Assembly (NCBI GenBank): GCA_030512295.1
Contig: JAULSR010000004.1
Location: forward strand, 310,001-374,000
Origin: Bombardia bombarda
Lineage: Eukaryota; Ascomycota; Sordariomycetes; Sordariales; Lasiosphaeriaceae
DNA: 64,000 nt
Direction of reading: 5' to 3'
Shown here one piece after another: positions 34,166 to 44,796 of the stretch (the stretch's first letter is position 1; every line of letters begins with the position of its first letter). The translations under genes were made by a program, and so were the position numbers. The notes below the pieces were generated by a model, which worked only from the letters and a program-made list of their open reading frames with translations, searched no databases and had not been told where the DNA came from.

Positions 34166-35123
34166 CCTCCTATTCGCTATTCACCAATAGCTTTCACGCT
34201 GCTAACCCTAGTTCTAGAGCTTTCTAAACTCAGTTAGTTGAGCTTATTGCTACAGCTGTCTACTAGATTGCCGTCTCATTGTTCAGATCAGGACCTATTC
34301 ACCCTAAAGACGATCATCTCCTTTCCTAGCGACCGGGCAGGGACCTCAATGCCTATTATTCCGATAGTTTCCCACCGACCTTTCTTCGGCACACATGGTA
34401 CCGGGATTATGACCAGTACCCCAAAGGTGTTACTGATAGGGTAAGATACTAGGTAGGCTAAGGCACATATCCTTGGTGGAGTAGTTTTGTTTGATAGGCG
34501 TGAGCCAGACTCTACGCCAGATGTAGAGATCAGTTTAAGGGTTATATGTCTATTCTGGTGGAGAAATAACCAGCTGACTGCCAAACCAGTCTGATACAAT
34601 ATACTTCCATTCCAATAACCATGACGTCACTTATCGCATCTAGGTGTACACCATTGGTCATGATTAGTGCCTAGAAAAAAGTTATTTGTCTAGACAAAAT
34701 TTCCGTCGCCTAGACTGGTGGGTGACATGTCGCCTATTTCACATGAGGCTCTGCTTGCCTCTCGGCAGCCCAGCTAATGGGCTTGCCTGGTGCCGCTTGC
34801 AGCCATTACAACTATCTAAATCCAACTCAGCGCCTGACGCAGATTTGTGATCAGCGTGCACGGGCACGTGGTGGACGTCTTATCAGGAACGAGATTAACT
34901 GGGGAAGCATGTCAAGTCAGAGGTGAACTTGCGTCAATTTGAGCTAACGCCGCTATCCAGTCGTCTCCAAACGCCATGGCACCCAGCGCCGGCCTCATAC
35001 CACAGACTCCGGACCTCCACTAAGGTCGCGCTCCGGTTCCACTCCAATAACAATCGGGCTGGGCTCTTACAGGGGCTTAGCGTACGATACCACCTTCGTC
35101 CGTCCCCCCTTTAAAGCACAAAG
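34166..35123. other. Intergenic region in the accessory island
   Basis: About 960 bp lie between the convergent DUF3716-like and chromodomain genes. A perfect 12-bp palindrome, TTGTCTAGACAA, lies near 34686. A short plus-strand frame near 34974 (MAPSAGLIPQTPDLH then stop) may be a gene relic but cannot be identified. Confidence 0.4.
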
Positions 35124-35976
35124 TCATAGTGCGATGTTGTTTCCATGCTGCGCCATGTGGGCGTGCAGCGCTTCCGTCCCATGGAAGTTCCGCAGTGGTT
35201 CCCAGGTCGGCGTGTCGAAGCCGGCCCATTTCACAAGCACCTGATTGCCTCTTCCTCGCTTCCTAGTGTCTAGAATCTCCCCGACCTCCCATTCAGCTCC
35301 TCCCGTCAACACTGGGACGTCATCATCTGTCTCGGAAAATAGCAGGTCCTCGCTGGGCGTCAGGGCAACACTCGTCATTCTAGGCCCTGGCTTCAAGCCG
35401 CGCCACTTGGCTGGCAGGTCAGACCCGCGATCAGATAGTGGGCCGCCGAGCACGCTGTGTCTATGATTTGAACAGTAGAGATCTGCCTTGAACTGCAGCT
35501 GAAACGTCGTCACACCATCCACTACCGCGCTCTAGAGGAATCTGGACATGTCGTGATCCAGTATTTCCATAAGTCGAATATATCTGCCGTCTACTAGCTG
35601 TTGTGCGAGCTGGTTTCGGGGAGCTCGATCTGCGGCCCTTGCGTTGTGGTGGCCGAGCATCCCGCTCGTTTTCGCTCTCCTGGGAAGAACTGTAAACCTC
35701 CTCGTCATCCGCATCTCGTCGGCGAGGACCCGTATGGCGTCGAGAGCTCACCATGCGGCGTTTGCGAGGTGGCGGGCGAATGTCCTCGCCTTTGTCGGGT
35801 TGCTGCACACCCTCGGCCTCGCCATCGTCATCGATATCGTTGACGCCGAGAGTGTCAACGGAACGACGATTACCGTGGCGAACCGCAGCCCTCCCGCGAC
35901 CTGCCTTCCGCTTGACGCGAGGCGGCTTGGCTTCGTCATCACGAACGCCTTTGCTCGCTGGGACACGGCGCGGCAT
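35124..35976 (-). CDS. Chromodomain protein with basic disordered N terminus; frame uncertain or broken
   Basis: The C-terminal ~60 residues are a chromodomain: WEVGEILDTRKRGRGNQVLV, KWAGFDTPTWEPLRNF, with Trp/Trp/Phe at cage positions, ending at 35124. The upstream frame, from ATG 35976 (MPRRVPASKGVRDD), is Arg/Lys/Ser-rich with acidic patches and several basic clusters, consistent with nuclear location. The two parts are in different frames. Model 1: one C lost from the C4 run at 35618-35621 plus an in-frame TAG at 35532-35534, i.e. a broken gene. It keeps coding-looking sequence LVDGRYIRLMEILDHDM and TTFQLQFKADLYC. Model 2: an intact gene using a weak GTGTGA donor and ACACAG acceptor (61 nt). 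I slightly favour model 1. Chromodomains bind methylated histone H3 tails; the partners here are unknown. Confidence 0.6.
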
Positions 35977-36975
35977 GCTCTCTCGATGGGTGCCATTCTC
36001 TAGTTGTGAGGAGGGCACATAACCGTGGCGAGCGTCAGCGTCTTGGATACAGAGTCAAAACTCTTGCCTGCTCAGATGTGTCAACACGATAGCCTATCGA
36101 TGGATGAAAATTCGGCTACACACTGGTACCAACAACGCTGCCAGATTCAACGTTTTGTCCAGTAGGTTGAAGCTCATCGGTCGGTGGGAATGAAGTATCG
36201 GATTAACCGTTGTCAAAATCACCATAATCAGACTCACTATCTGTCTGGCTGCCAGACGCTGACTGACACCCCCATGCTCGGTTAGATATTCATACAATAA
36301 GGTAGGTAGCCAGCAAACGGTTCAGGGACAGGCCAGTATCAAACATGGAAAACAACAAAACTTGCTTTACTCGTGATGCACTCGTGATGCCGACGATTCA
36401 TGTCGGCTTTCGGGCCAAGCAGTGCAATCAAATAACACTGTTGAGTTATTGGTTACACCATAGTGCGAAATGGCGTCCGGAGCTCGGAGCTGGAGTTCAG
36501 GAGCCTCCTAGAGCATAGTTACGCCGCTTCAAGACAGACGCCTCCATTATTCTTTTTGTTTTGATGCTGGTTGTTTTTGCCCGACTTTGCCCGTGCGTCC
36601 GAAGCTTCCGTTTCCCCCAGATCTTGTGACGTGTGGAAACAGAAGCTTGAAAAGAAAGCGTCGGCGCTTTTCGCGCCATTCCCGCAATGCCGAACTGCTG
36701 GCTCGGTGTCACGATGTGGCTTGAGCTTGGACCATCTACCAGCTCCAGCTCCCGACTTCGTCATCGGACAATTGCAAGTAACTGCGAAAAAAAAGTCCAA
36801 GTGCTCGATATCCGCGTTTCCGTCTTTGAAGCTGTTTCCGTCCGTACCGTGAATGACGACGTCACCGCCAACCGCTCCACGCTCTCCCATTGACAGCGCA
36901 ACGACGAGAGCGAGCCAATGGAGCTTGTGACATAGAGTACCTACGAATACTATAATCGAGTGTAGCATCCAAGCC
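35977..36975. other. Intergenic region upstream of the Iba57 gene
   Basis: About 1 kb. The minus-strand 190-codon frame at 36519-37091 overlaps the Iba57 exon and has no motif, so I reject it. No other content is seen. Confidence 0.5.
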
Positions 36976-38655
<1,680 letters not shown>

Positions 38656-39068
38656 CAGGACCCTGATTCACAATGATCTAGTTCATCGGATACTAGTGTA
38701 TTATTTTATATTAATCTTTAGAATTGTGAGTTGAGGGATGAATCCAGGCACGAGCCATGTATTCTATATGTATGGAAGTAATGATAATCTCAACATAAGT
38801 CGTATTAGCTCTCTCGATTCGAGTATAGCACTCCACATATTAACTGATGTAAAATCTTTTATTTTTATTTATCCCCGTCTTTCTTTCGAGTCTGTAACAT
38901 GACCCCGTGACAAGGAGAGGTCGTCTATTTCCTGTATAAGAGATATTGGTTGGGCAAGGGGTATCATTCATAAAGCCGCAACGGAACAAGGGAGAAAGGG
39001 CACAGCTGGTACCAATATCCTACAGTGATATGGTAGAGCGAATGAGTAACAAATGGAGTGGGAGAGGG
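38656..39068. other. Convergent 3' intergenic region
   Basis: 413 bp of AT-rich DNA between the IBA57 and J-protein stop codons. I see nothing in it. Confidence 0.6.
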
Positions 39069-40088
39069 CTATGATGCAGCCGTACTCGCTGAGACTTGCT
39101 GCGGCGTTTCCTCTCCGGCTGGTGCTGCCGTCGCCGCCGCGGCTGCTGCCTGTCGTCTCTTTTCTGCCTGGGCGGCTCGCAGTCGCGCCATGGTAGAGGC
39201 AAAGCCGCCACCCCTACTATTGCTAGGACCACTGGGTAGTTGGTTCTGAGAGGTGCTGTCTGCTGTTGTTGGCGCAAAAGCAGATGCGGAGGTTGTTGCG
39301 GCAGCGGCTGGTCGGGTGAAGGAGACCTTCTCTGTGTCAGCCTTTGACTCTGCCGTCCTGGTAGAAGAAGGTGGAGGGGGGTTGATAATGGGGATATCTG
39401 TCCCCGACGCCGGGGCCGCCACGCCGGTCTTTTTCGCCTTTTTTTCTGCCTTGCGCTGCTGCTTCTCTCTGATGCGCCGCTCAAGGTCGGCAATGCGCTC
39501 GTCATAGTCCTTGCCGGCCACGTCTGCTGCCGCCCCGCTGTTGCTACCACCATCTAGAGGAGCCTCTTTTGACGCCTCTTCTGCCTTTGCCTCTGCCTCT
39601 GCCGTTGCCTTGGCCTGCTTCTCGCGCTCCTCGGCCTCTCTCATCATCCTGTTGCGCTCCTCGGCCTTGGCCCTCCCGCGGGCAGCCATGGCATCCAGCT
39701 CGGGGTTGCTGGCCATGGCGTTCGTTTTCGCCCTCTTGCTGTTGGCGGCGGCGGCCTCGCGCTGCTGCAGGTCCTCGACCAGGCGGCGGCGACGGTCCGA
39801 CATCTGGTCGAGTGCCATCTTCTTCTGCAGGATGGCGCGCATGCCGTTGTCGTAGGCCTCGCGGCTGGCCGGGTTGATGAGCGCATCGCGGGCGCGTTCG
39901 AGCCGCTCGTAGACGGCCGGGTCGTAGGCATCGCCCGTCTTGTCGGGATGCGCCGTCAGAGCCTTGCGGCGGAAGGCGCGCCGGATCTCGGACTCGGAGC
40001 TGGTGGCGTCGATGGCCAGCAGCTGGAAGAGGTCCTCACCCCGGCTGGCTGCGTCGCGCGCCCACGCCACGAGCTCCGTTGGGTCCAT
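39069..40088 (-). CDS. J-domain protein, Cwf23/DNAJC17-like
   Basis: Single exon, 339 aa. The J domain is at residues about 18-85 (DLFQLLAIDATSSESEIRRA, HPD at 47-49 in TAHPDKTGD). Alanine/lysine/glutamate-rich coiled-coil stretches follow: LVEDLQQREAAAANSKRAK, AEERNRMMREAEEREKQ, and ERRIREKQQRKAEKKAKK. This layout, with an N-terminal J domain and charged helix but no Gly/Phe or zinc region, matches S. pombe Cwf23, yeast Cwc23 and human DNAJC17, which act with Hsp70-type ATPases or the spliceosome disassembly factor Ntr1. The usual C-terminal RRM of some DNAJC17 proteins is not evident; the tail is low-complexity. The role in splicing is inferred from the family. Confidence 0.75.
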   Translation of the reverse strand: MDPTELVAWARDAASRGEDLFQLLAIDATSSESEIRRAFRRKALTAHPDKTGDAYDPAVYERLERARDALINPASREAYDNGMRAILQKKMALDQMSDRRRRLVEDLQQREAAAANSKRAKTNAMASNPELDAMAARGRAKAEERNRMMREAEEREKQAKATAEAEAKAEEASKEAPLDGGSNSGAAADVAGKDYDERIADLERRIREKQQRKAEKKAKKTGVAAPASGTDIPIINPPPPSSTRTAESKADTEKVSFTRPAAAATTSASAFAPTTADSTSQNQLPSGPSNSRGGGFASTMARLRAAQAEKRRQAAAAAATAAPAGEETPQQVSASTAAS

Positions 40089-40543
40089 TATGGGGGGCTA
40101 ATATTAAGTTGACTTTGTGAGGATGAAGATGTCGGAACGGTTCGGTTGTCTTGGGGAAAGAAAAGTTATGGGAGTCAAAGGCAAGGATGTTGGTGATGAT
40201 GAAGTTGGAGCTGACCGAATAGGTGCGGTTGGCGGTTGAAGGTTAGGTACCCAAGTACCTGGACGGGCAGTTTTTGGCGGGGAGATGGCCTGGTGGAGAC
40301 TGCTAAAACCAGGGGCATGCGCACTCTAAAAGTTGCTGTGGATCGTCAACTTTAGTGCAACCCAACTACGGTAGGTCTCTGTAATATCAACTCTTACGTA
40401 TGTCCTACAACAAAAATGCGGGCTGCTTCTCTTCTTTATTTGAACAACAATTGATAATGGTGAGCTTTACGAATGAGTCGTTCGACTAATCAATCAGGGA
40501 CAATACCATGAAGATGATATAACCAAGCAATGGAACCTATCAA
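40089..40543. other. Intergenic region between J-protein and thymine-7-hydroxylase genes
   Basis: 455 bp containing the J-protein promoter and the T7H 3' region. It includes a GGTACCCAAGTACC dyad near 40247. There is no gene. Confidence 0.6.
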
Positions 40544-41710
40544 TCAATACGTGGCGGCCAACCTCTGTATCAGGTACTGCCCGCTGTTGATGCCCTCGTA
40601 CTTCTTCTCGGCCTCTGTTCCAAATGTGCCTGGCAGGGCCTCGATGTGGTCCTTGAAGTTGGGATTGCAAAAGTATCTATGCCACACATCATCAGTCAGT
40701 CAATCGGCCAGCAGGCTGGGGAAGAACAAGAAGGAAAAATTCAGACTCACGCAATGCTATACCGCGGCGGGTGCACGTCGCCGTCGGCGCGGGGGGGCTC
40801 GACGACGCGGTGGACGGTGCTCTTGATGGTGTCGTTGCTCCACCTGGCCAGCAGGTCGCCGGCGTTGACGACGCAGGTGCCCTCGATGGGGGTCGCGTCG
40901 ACAAAGGTGCCGTTGGGGCTGCGGACCTGCAAGCCGCCGCGGGCGTCCTGGAACAGCAGGGTGATGGAGCCGTAGTCCGAGTGCTCGCCCGCGCGCACCT
41001 GGCCCGGGTTGATCTTGAAGACCTCCCTGCTGACCTCGGGGTAGTGCAGCAGCCGCAGCGTGTTGTCGCCCACGTCGACGAAGCGGTCGAAGAAGCCCGG
41101 CTCCAGCCCCATGCCCAGCGCGATGGCCCGCATCACCTCGACGTGCATGGCCTTGCACTGCTCAAAGAAGTCGAGCATAGTGCTCTTGAAGCCCGACAGC
41201 TCGCCCTGCTCCACTGGCCAGTGGTTCGCGTGGTCCGGCTCGCCCTCGCGCCCAATCTCCCAGCTCTCCTTGATGTCGGGCGCTTGGCTGCGGATCTTCT
41301 CCACCTCGCTGATGTCGGTCAGCTGCGTCACCTTCTCGCGTCCGGGCGCCGAGTAGCCGCGGTTGGCCGCCGGCGTCGTCCAGCCGTGTGACAGCTTCAC
41401 ATCGAGCGGCAGCTTGAACAGCTTGGCCGACGTGCCAAAGACATGGGTGCGCGTCTCGCTCGTGATGGGGATGTTCTTGAGATAGATGAAGCCGGCCGTC
41501 TGGAATCCGTCGAGGATGGCCTTGGCCGTCTCGACCTTCTGGCTCTCGTCTCCCTCGAGGAAGTTGGCAAAGTCAATCAGCTGTGCTAATGTGTCAGATA
41601 CCTAGTTCTAGAATAGGCGACTGATGGCTCGCAACATGGTGAGGTGTTCGGCAAAGATGATTCCCTACCGGGATGAGGAGCCCGTCTGCGTTCACAGCTG
41701 CCTTCTCCAT
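40544..41710 (-). CDS. T7H: Thymine-7-hydroxylase (2OG-Fe(II) dioxygenase)
   Basis: Three exons: 41669-41710, 40751-41580 and 40544-40676, giving 1005 nt, 334 aa. The product matches Neurospora thymine-7-hydroxylase throughout as I know it: MEKAAVNADGLLIP start, FQTAGFIYLKNIPI, ANRGYSAPGREKVTQLTD and INSGQYLIQRLAATY end. The iron ligands fall at His214, Asp216 (GEHSDYG) and His271 (STVHRVV), the positions known for the Neurospora enzyme. The 2OG-binding RxS is in PPRYSIAYF. It oxidises the thymine methyl group in three steps to hydroxymethyl-, formyl- and carboxyuracil (isoorotate), using O2 and 2-oxoglutarate, in the cytosol. The divergent neighbour encodes the enzyme for the next step. The second intron lies between GC and A of an alanine codon with a GTGAGT donor. 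Confidence 0.93.
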
Positions 41711-42383
41711 CCTTGACTTATTCACGCTTTTTGAGGTACGGTTTGGATGCGATGCGATGTGATGCGATGCAAGCAGTTGCTTTGCACTCGATATGCTTCG
41801 TGTCAGTCGTTCAAATTAACGCGCACAATGTCACACAGCACCGATGGGAGACCAAAACAGTGAGCACAGAGATAGATAACTGCCCGCCTGGGCTCTAAGC
41901 CGACGCCAAGCTTGGTGCGAGAGCCGGGAGGAGCAGCCACTCGCCTGGAATCTTATTAACAACAGATCGATCCACCCGCCTACTGGCCACGGAGCAAGCA
42001 ATACCCATGTGAAAGAAAAGGGATCGTGTCCGTATTTGGCAGGCACTTGCACACGCATCGTCTGATACTCACTGATTGCCACCATGGTACTGGGTATAGG
42101 TAGTACCACTGACATTGGAAGCTGATAAGGACACCATGCGGGGGAATCAAGGGGTTGGATGCAACTACGAAAGAAGGAGGGGGCGGGGTCAAGAGGGCAG
42201 CAATGAGCTCCGGGGGCGGCCGACCGGCCCCTGGGCTTCTTGGCATGCAGCAGCTACATCATGTCTTGTCTCGGGGTCTTGTTGACTTAGAGTTATCACG
42301 ACCCCTCGCCAACGGTTTGGTTAACCAAGGACACAGGAACGAAATCACACCCAGATCATCATCATAACCACCACCACATAGCC
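41711..42383. promoter_or_regulatory. Shared divergent promoter of the thymine-salvage pair
   Basis: This 673-bp interval lies between the start codons of T7H (-) and isoorotate decarboxylase (+). It contains a GATGCGATG run (41748-41770) and no gene. GATA-type sites are present (e.g. GAGATAGATAAC near 41869), which would fit nitrogen regulation, but this is weak evidence. Confidence 0.55.
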
Positions 42384-43529
42384 ATGGCGCAACAGCAACA
42401 AGAAACGCCTACCAAGGCCAAGGTGGTCGACATCCACACCCACATGTACCCGCCCGACTATGTCAAGATCCTCGAGTCGCGAGACACGATACCTCTGGTC
42501 CGGAGCTTCCCCGGCGCCCCGGACCCGCGTCTGATCCTCCTCGCCGCCGAGGTCCCCTCCCTCGACGAGGCCGCAAAAGAAGGCGCCCCCGTCCCCGGCC
42601 GGCCCCTGACCAAGCACTACTCCAGCCTCGACCAAAAGATCCACTTCATGGACACCCACGGCATCGACATCTCGGTCGTCTCCCTCGCTAACCCCTGGCT
42701 CGACTTCCTCTCCCCCCAAGAAGCCGGTCCCCTGGCCGAGTCCATCAGCGAAGGCTTCGCCCAGATGTGCGCCCAGCACCCCGGCCGCCTCTTCTTCTTC
42801 GCCGCCCTGCCCCTCACCGCGCCCCTCGACACCATCCTCGCCTCCGTCGCCCACGTCTCCCGCCTCAAGCACTGCCGCGGCATCATCCTCGGCACCTCGG
42901 GCCTCGGAAAAGGCCTCGACGACCCCGCCCTGCTCCCCATCTTCTCCGCCGTCGCCGCCGCCAACCTCACCGTCTTCCTCCACCCCCACTACGGCCTCCC
43001 CAACGACGTCTGGGGCCCCCGCGCCTCGGCCGAGTACGGCCACGTCCTGCCCTTAGCCCTCGGCTTCCCCATGGAGACCACCATCGCCGTCGCCCGCATG
43101 TACCTCGCCGGCGTGTTCGACCGCGTCAGGGACCTGCGCATGCTGCTCGCCCACAGCGGCGGCACCCTGCCTTTTCTGGCTGGCCGCATCGAGAGCTGCA
43201 TCATGCACGACGGCCAGCTCGTCCGCGAGGGCAGGGCCGGCCCCGAGAGGCGTACCATCTGGGACGTGCTCAAGGAGCAGATCTACCTCGACGCCGTCGT
43301 CTACTCGGACCTTGGCGTCAAGGCGGCGATTGATGCCAGTGGGGCGGACAGGCTCATGTTTGGGACGGATCACCCCTTCTTCCCGCCGCTGACGAGCGAC
43401 GAGCAGGGCGAGTGGGAGAGCGTCACCCTGAATGCGGCTGCTGTGAGCAAGGCGATCGGGGAGGGGACGGCGGAGAATGAGGCGATTATGGGCGGAAATG
43501 CCGTTAGGGTGTTGAGGCTGTATGAGTGA
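42384..43529 (+). CDS. IDCase: Isoorotate (uracil-5-carboxylate) decarboxylase, amidohydrolase family
   Basis: Single exon, 381 aa. It is an ACMSD-type amidohydrolase. The metal motif is His18 and His20 (VVDIHTHMYPP), His200 (VFLHPHYGLPN) and Asp329 (MFGTDHPFFPP). Other conserved stretches are HFMDTHGIDISVVSLANPW, RGIILGTSGLGKGLDDP, LAHSGGTLPFLAGRIE, and RRTIWDVLKEQIYLDAVVYS, each close to the Cordyceps isoorotate decarboxylase sequence I recall. The enzyme removes CO2 from uracil-5-carboxylate to give uracil, the last step of thymine salvage, and is also close to iso-orotate/5-carboxyvanillate decarboxylases of the same family. The divergent thymine-7-hydroxylase makes its substrate, which strongly supports the call. 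Zinc or another divalent metal is expected at the site. Confidence 0.93.
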   Translation: MAQQQQETPTKAKVVDIHTHMYPPDYVKILESRDTIPLVRSFPGAPDPRLILLAAEVPSLDEAAKEGAPVPGRPLTKHYSSLDQKIHFMDTHGIDISVVSLANPWLDFLSPQEAGPLAESISEGFAQMCAQHPGRLFFFAALPLTAPLDTILASVAHVSRLKHCRGIILGTSGLGKGLDDPALLPIFSAVAAANLTVFLHPHYGLPNDVWGPRASAEYGHVLPLALGFPMETTIAVARMYLAGVFDRVRDLRMLLAHSGGTLPFLAGRIESCIMHDGQLVREGRAGPERRTIWDVLKEQIYLDAVVYSDLGVKAAIDASGADRLMFGTDHPFFPPLTSDEQGEWESVTLNAAAVSKAIGEGTAENEAIMGGNAVRVLRLYE

Positions 43530-44796
43530 GAAGGGGTGGATTGCTTGGCTTGGCAGCCAGAAGGAGATGATAAGAACTCAGACGGGACCAAAAGGGGCTC
43601 GAAGAATACAAGAATATCCACACAGACAACCGTAGTTCTACTAGAATTGCTGGTCAACGCATCTAATGAGAAAAAAAAAAAACTATTAAGGAAGCATGAA
43701 TAATACAAACTCAACATTGCTACTATGCGCTACTTAGAAACTGCATGTGCAAATACATCTTTACATGATAAAATAAATAATTAATACTCAAACAGAACCC
43801 CCCATTCATTCGCTCGTTGTTGACGACAAATTCCTCTTCTCTTCCCCTCCTCTCCTCCCCTTTCCTCTCACCTAAATCCAAATCCAAATCTCATTCGATT
43901 CTCTATTGCGCCCTTCCTCAGTTATCAAAACAAGCAGCAGCAGCAGTAATATGTGCATGCGTCCCTTTCCCTCCACCCTGTAAGCCACTCGCTCAAACAG
44001 CATCTGTGGCCTGCTTGCCTTTCCAAGCCAAAATTATCTTAAGAGTTCAGCTCCGTCAGTCAGACCAAAGTTCCTCTCCATCTCCCCGCCCCCCCCCCCC
44101 CCCCCTCTTTGCCATCTCATCTCATCTCGATTCTCACATCCCCCAGCAAAGCGAGGAATGGCGTAGTAGTAGACAAAACAGCATCTGGTATAAATTCTTT
44201 CCCCCAAGTACACGCCACATCATTCTTCCTTTCCCATTCTTTCCAATCAATCACCTCCTTGCCCACCCGCCCGCTGCTTGCCATAGTCCCTTCTATTATT
44301 AGACACTCGCTATTATGCTTGCTGCTTTGCGTATTCAATGAATCTCGCTCTCGTTATTCTTCTCCTCCTTCCGGACTCTACTTCTTCCACATCCTGCTTC
44401 AGACTAGTTTGATCATGCGCATTATTTCAGCCTGCTCCTCCTGGTCCAGTTTCGTATAAAAGGGAGGAGCAGCTGCTTCATCCTGACGCGCGTTTGCATT
44501 TGTACCTCTTCCAGAGCCCCGGCCATCGCTTCTTTGATCATGAGCACAACAGTATTATTTGAGTACCCATCATGCTGCTTCTTGTTGCCGTCGTTGTCTC
44601 CTTTATCGCAGCAGCCGCCTCTTGTCGGCGGCAGCAGCGCCGAGACATCGCGAGATGAATAAGGCGGTGGCGAGTCCGGATACCACTGAGCTGGGCTGTA
44701 TCGTGGGTACGGGCTGCGCTGCCGCCGCCGACCCTTCCGCCGCCGCAGCTCCTTCTACAGCTACTTGGCTGATAGATTTTCGCCGCGTCCGGGACA
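43530..44796. other. Convergent 3' intergenic region
   Basis: About 1.3 kb, pyrimidine-rich on the plus strand, with a C17 run at 44089-44105 and an A12 run near 43670. Frames here are compositional. It probably holds the 3' UTRs of IDCase and MKK. Confidence 0.55.
44089..44105. repeat. C17 homopolymer
   Basis: Seventeen consecutive C residues in the 3' intergenic region. Confidence 0.9.

Noticed and set aside
31600..36100. Chromodomain as the tail of a Gypsy chromovirus integrase
   Set aside because: No integrase, reverse transcriptase, RNase H or LTR sequence is visible beside it, and the N-terminal part is a basic disordered region.
42345..43373. Minus-strand ORFs opposite isoorotate decarboxylase
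   Set aside because: Compositional shadows rich in Gly/Val/Glu; no motifs.
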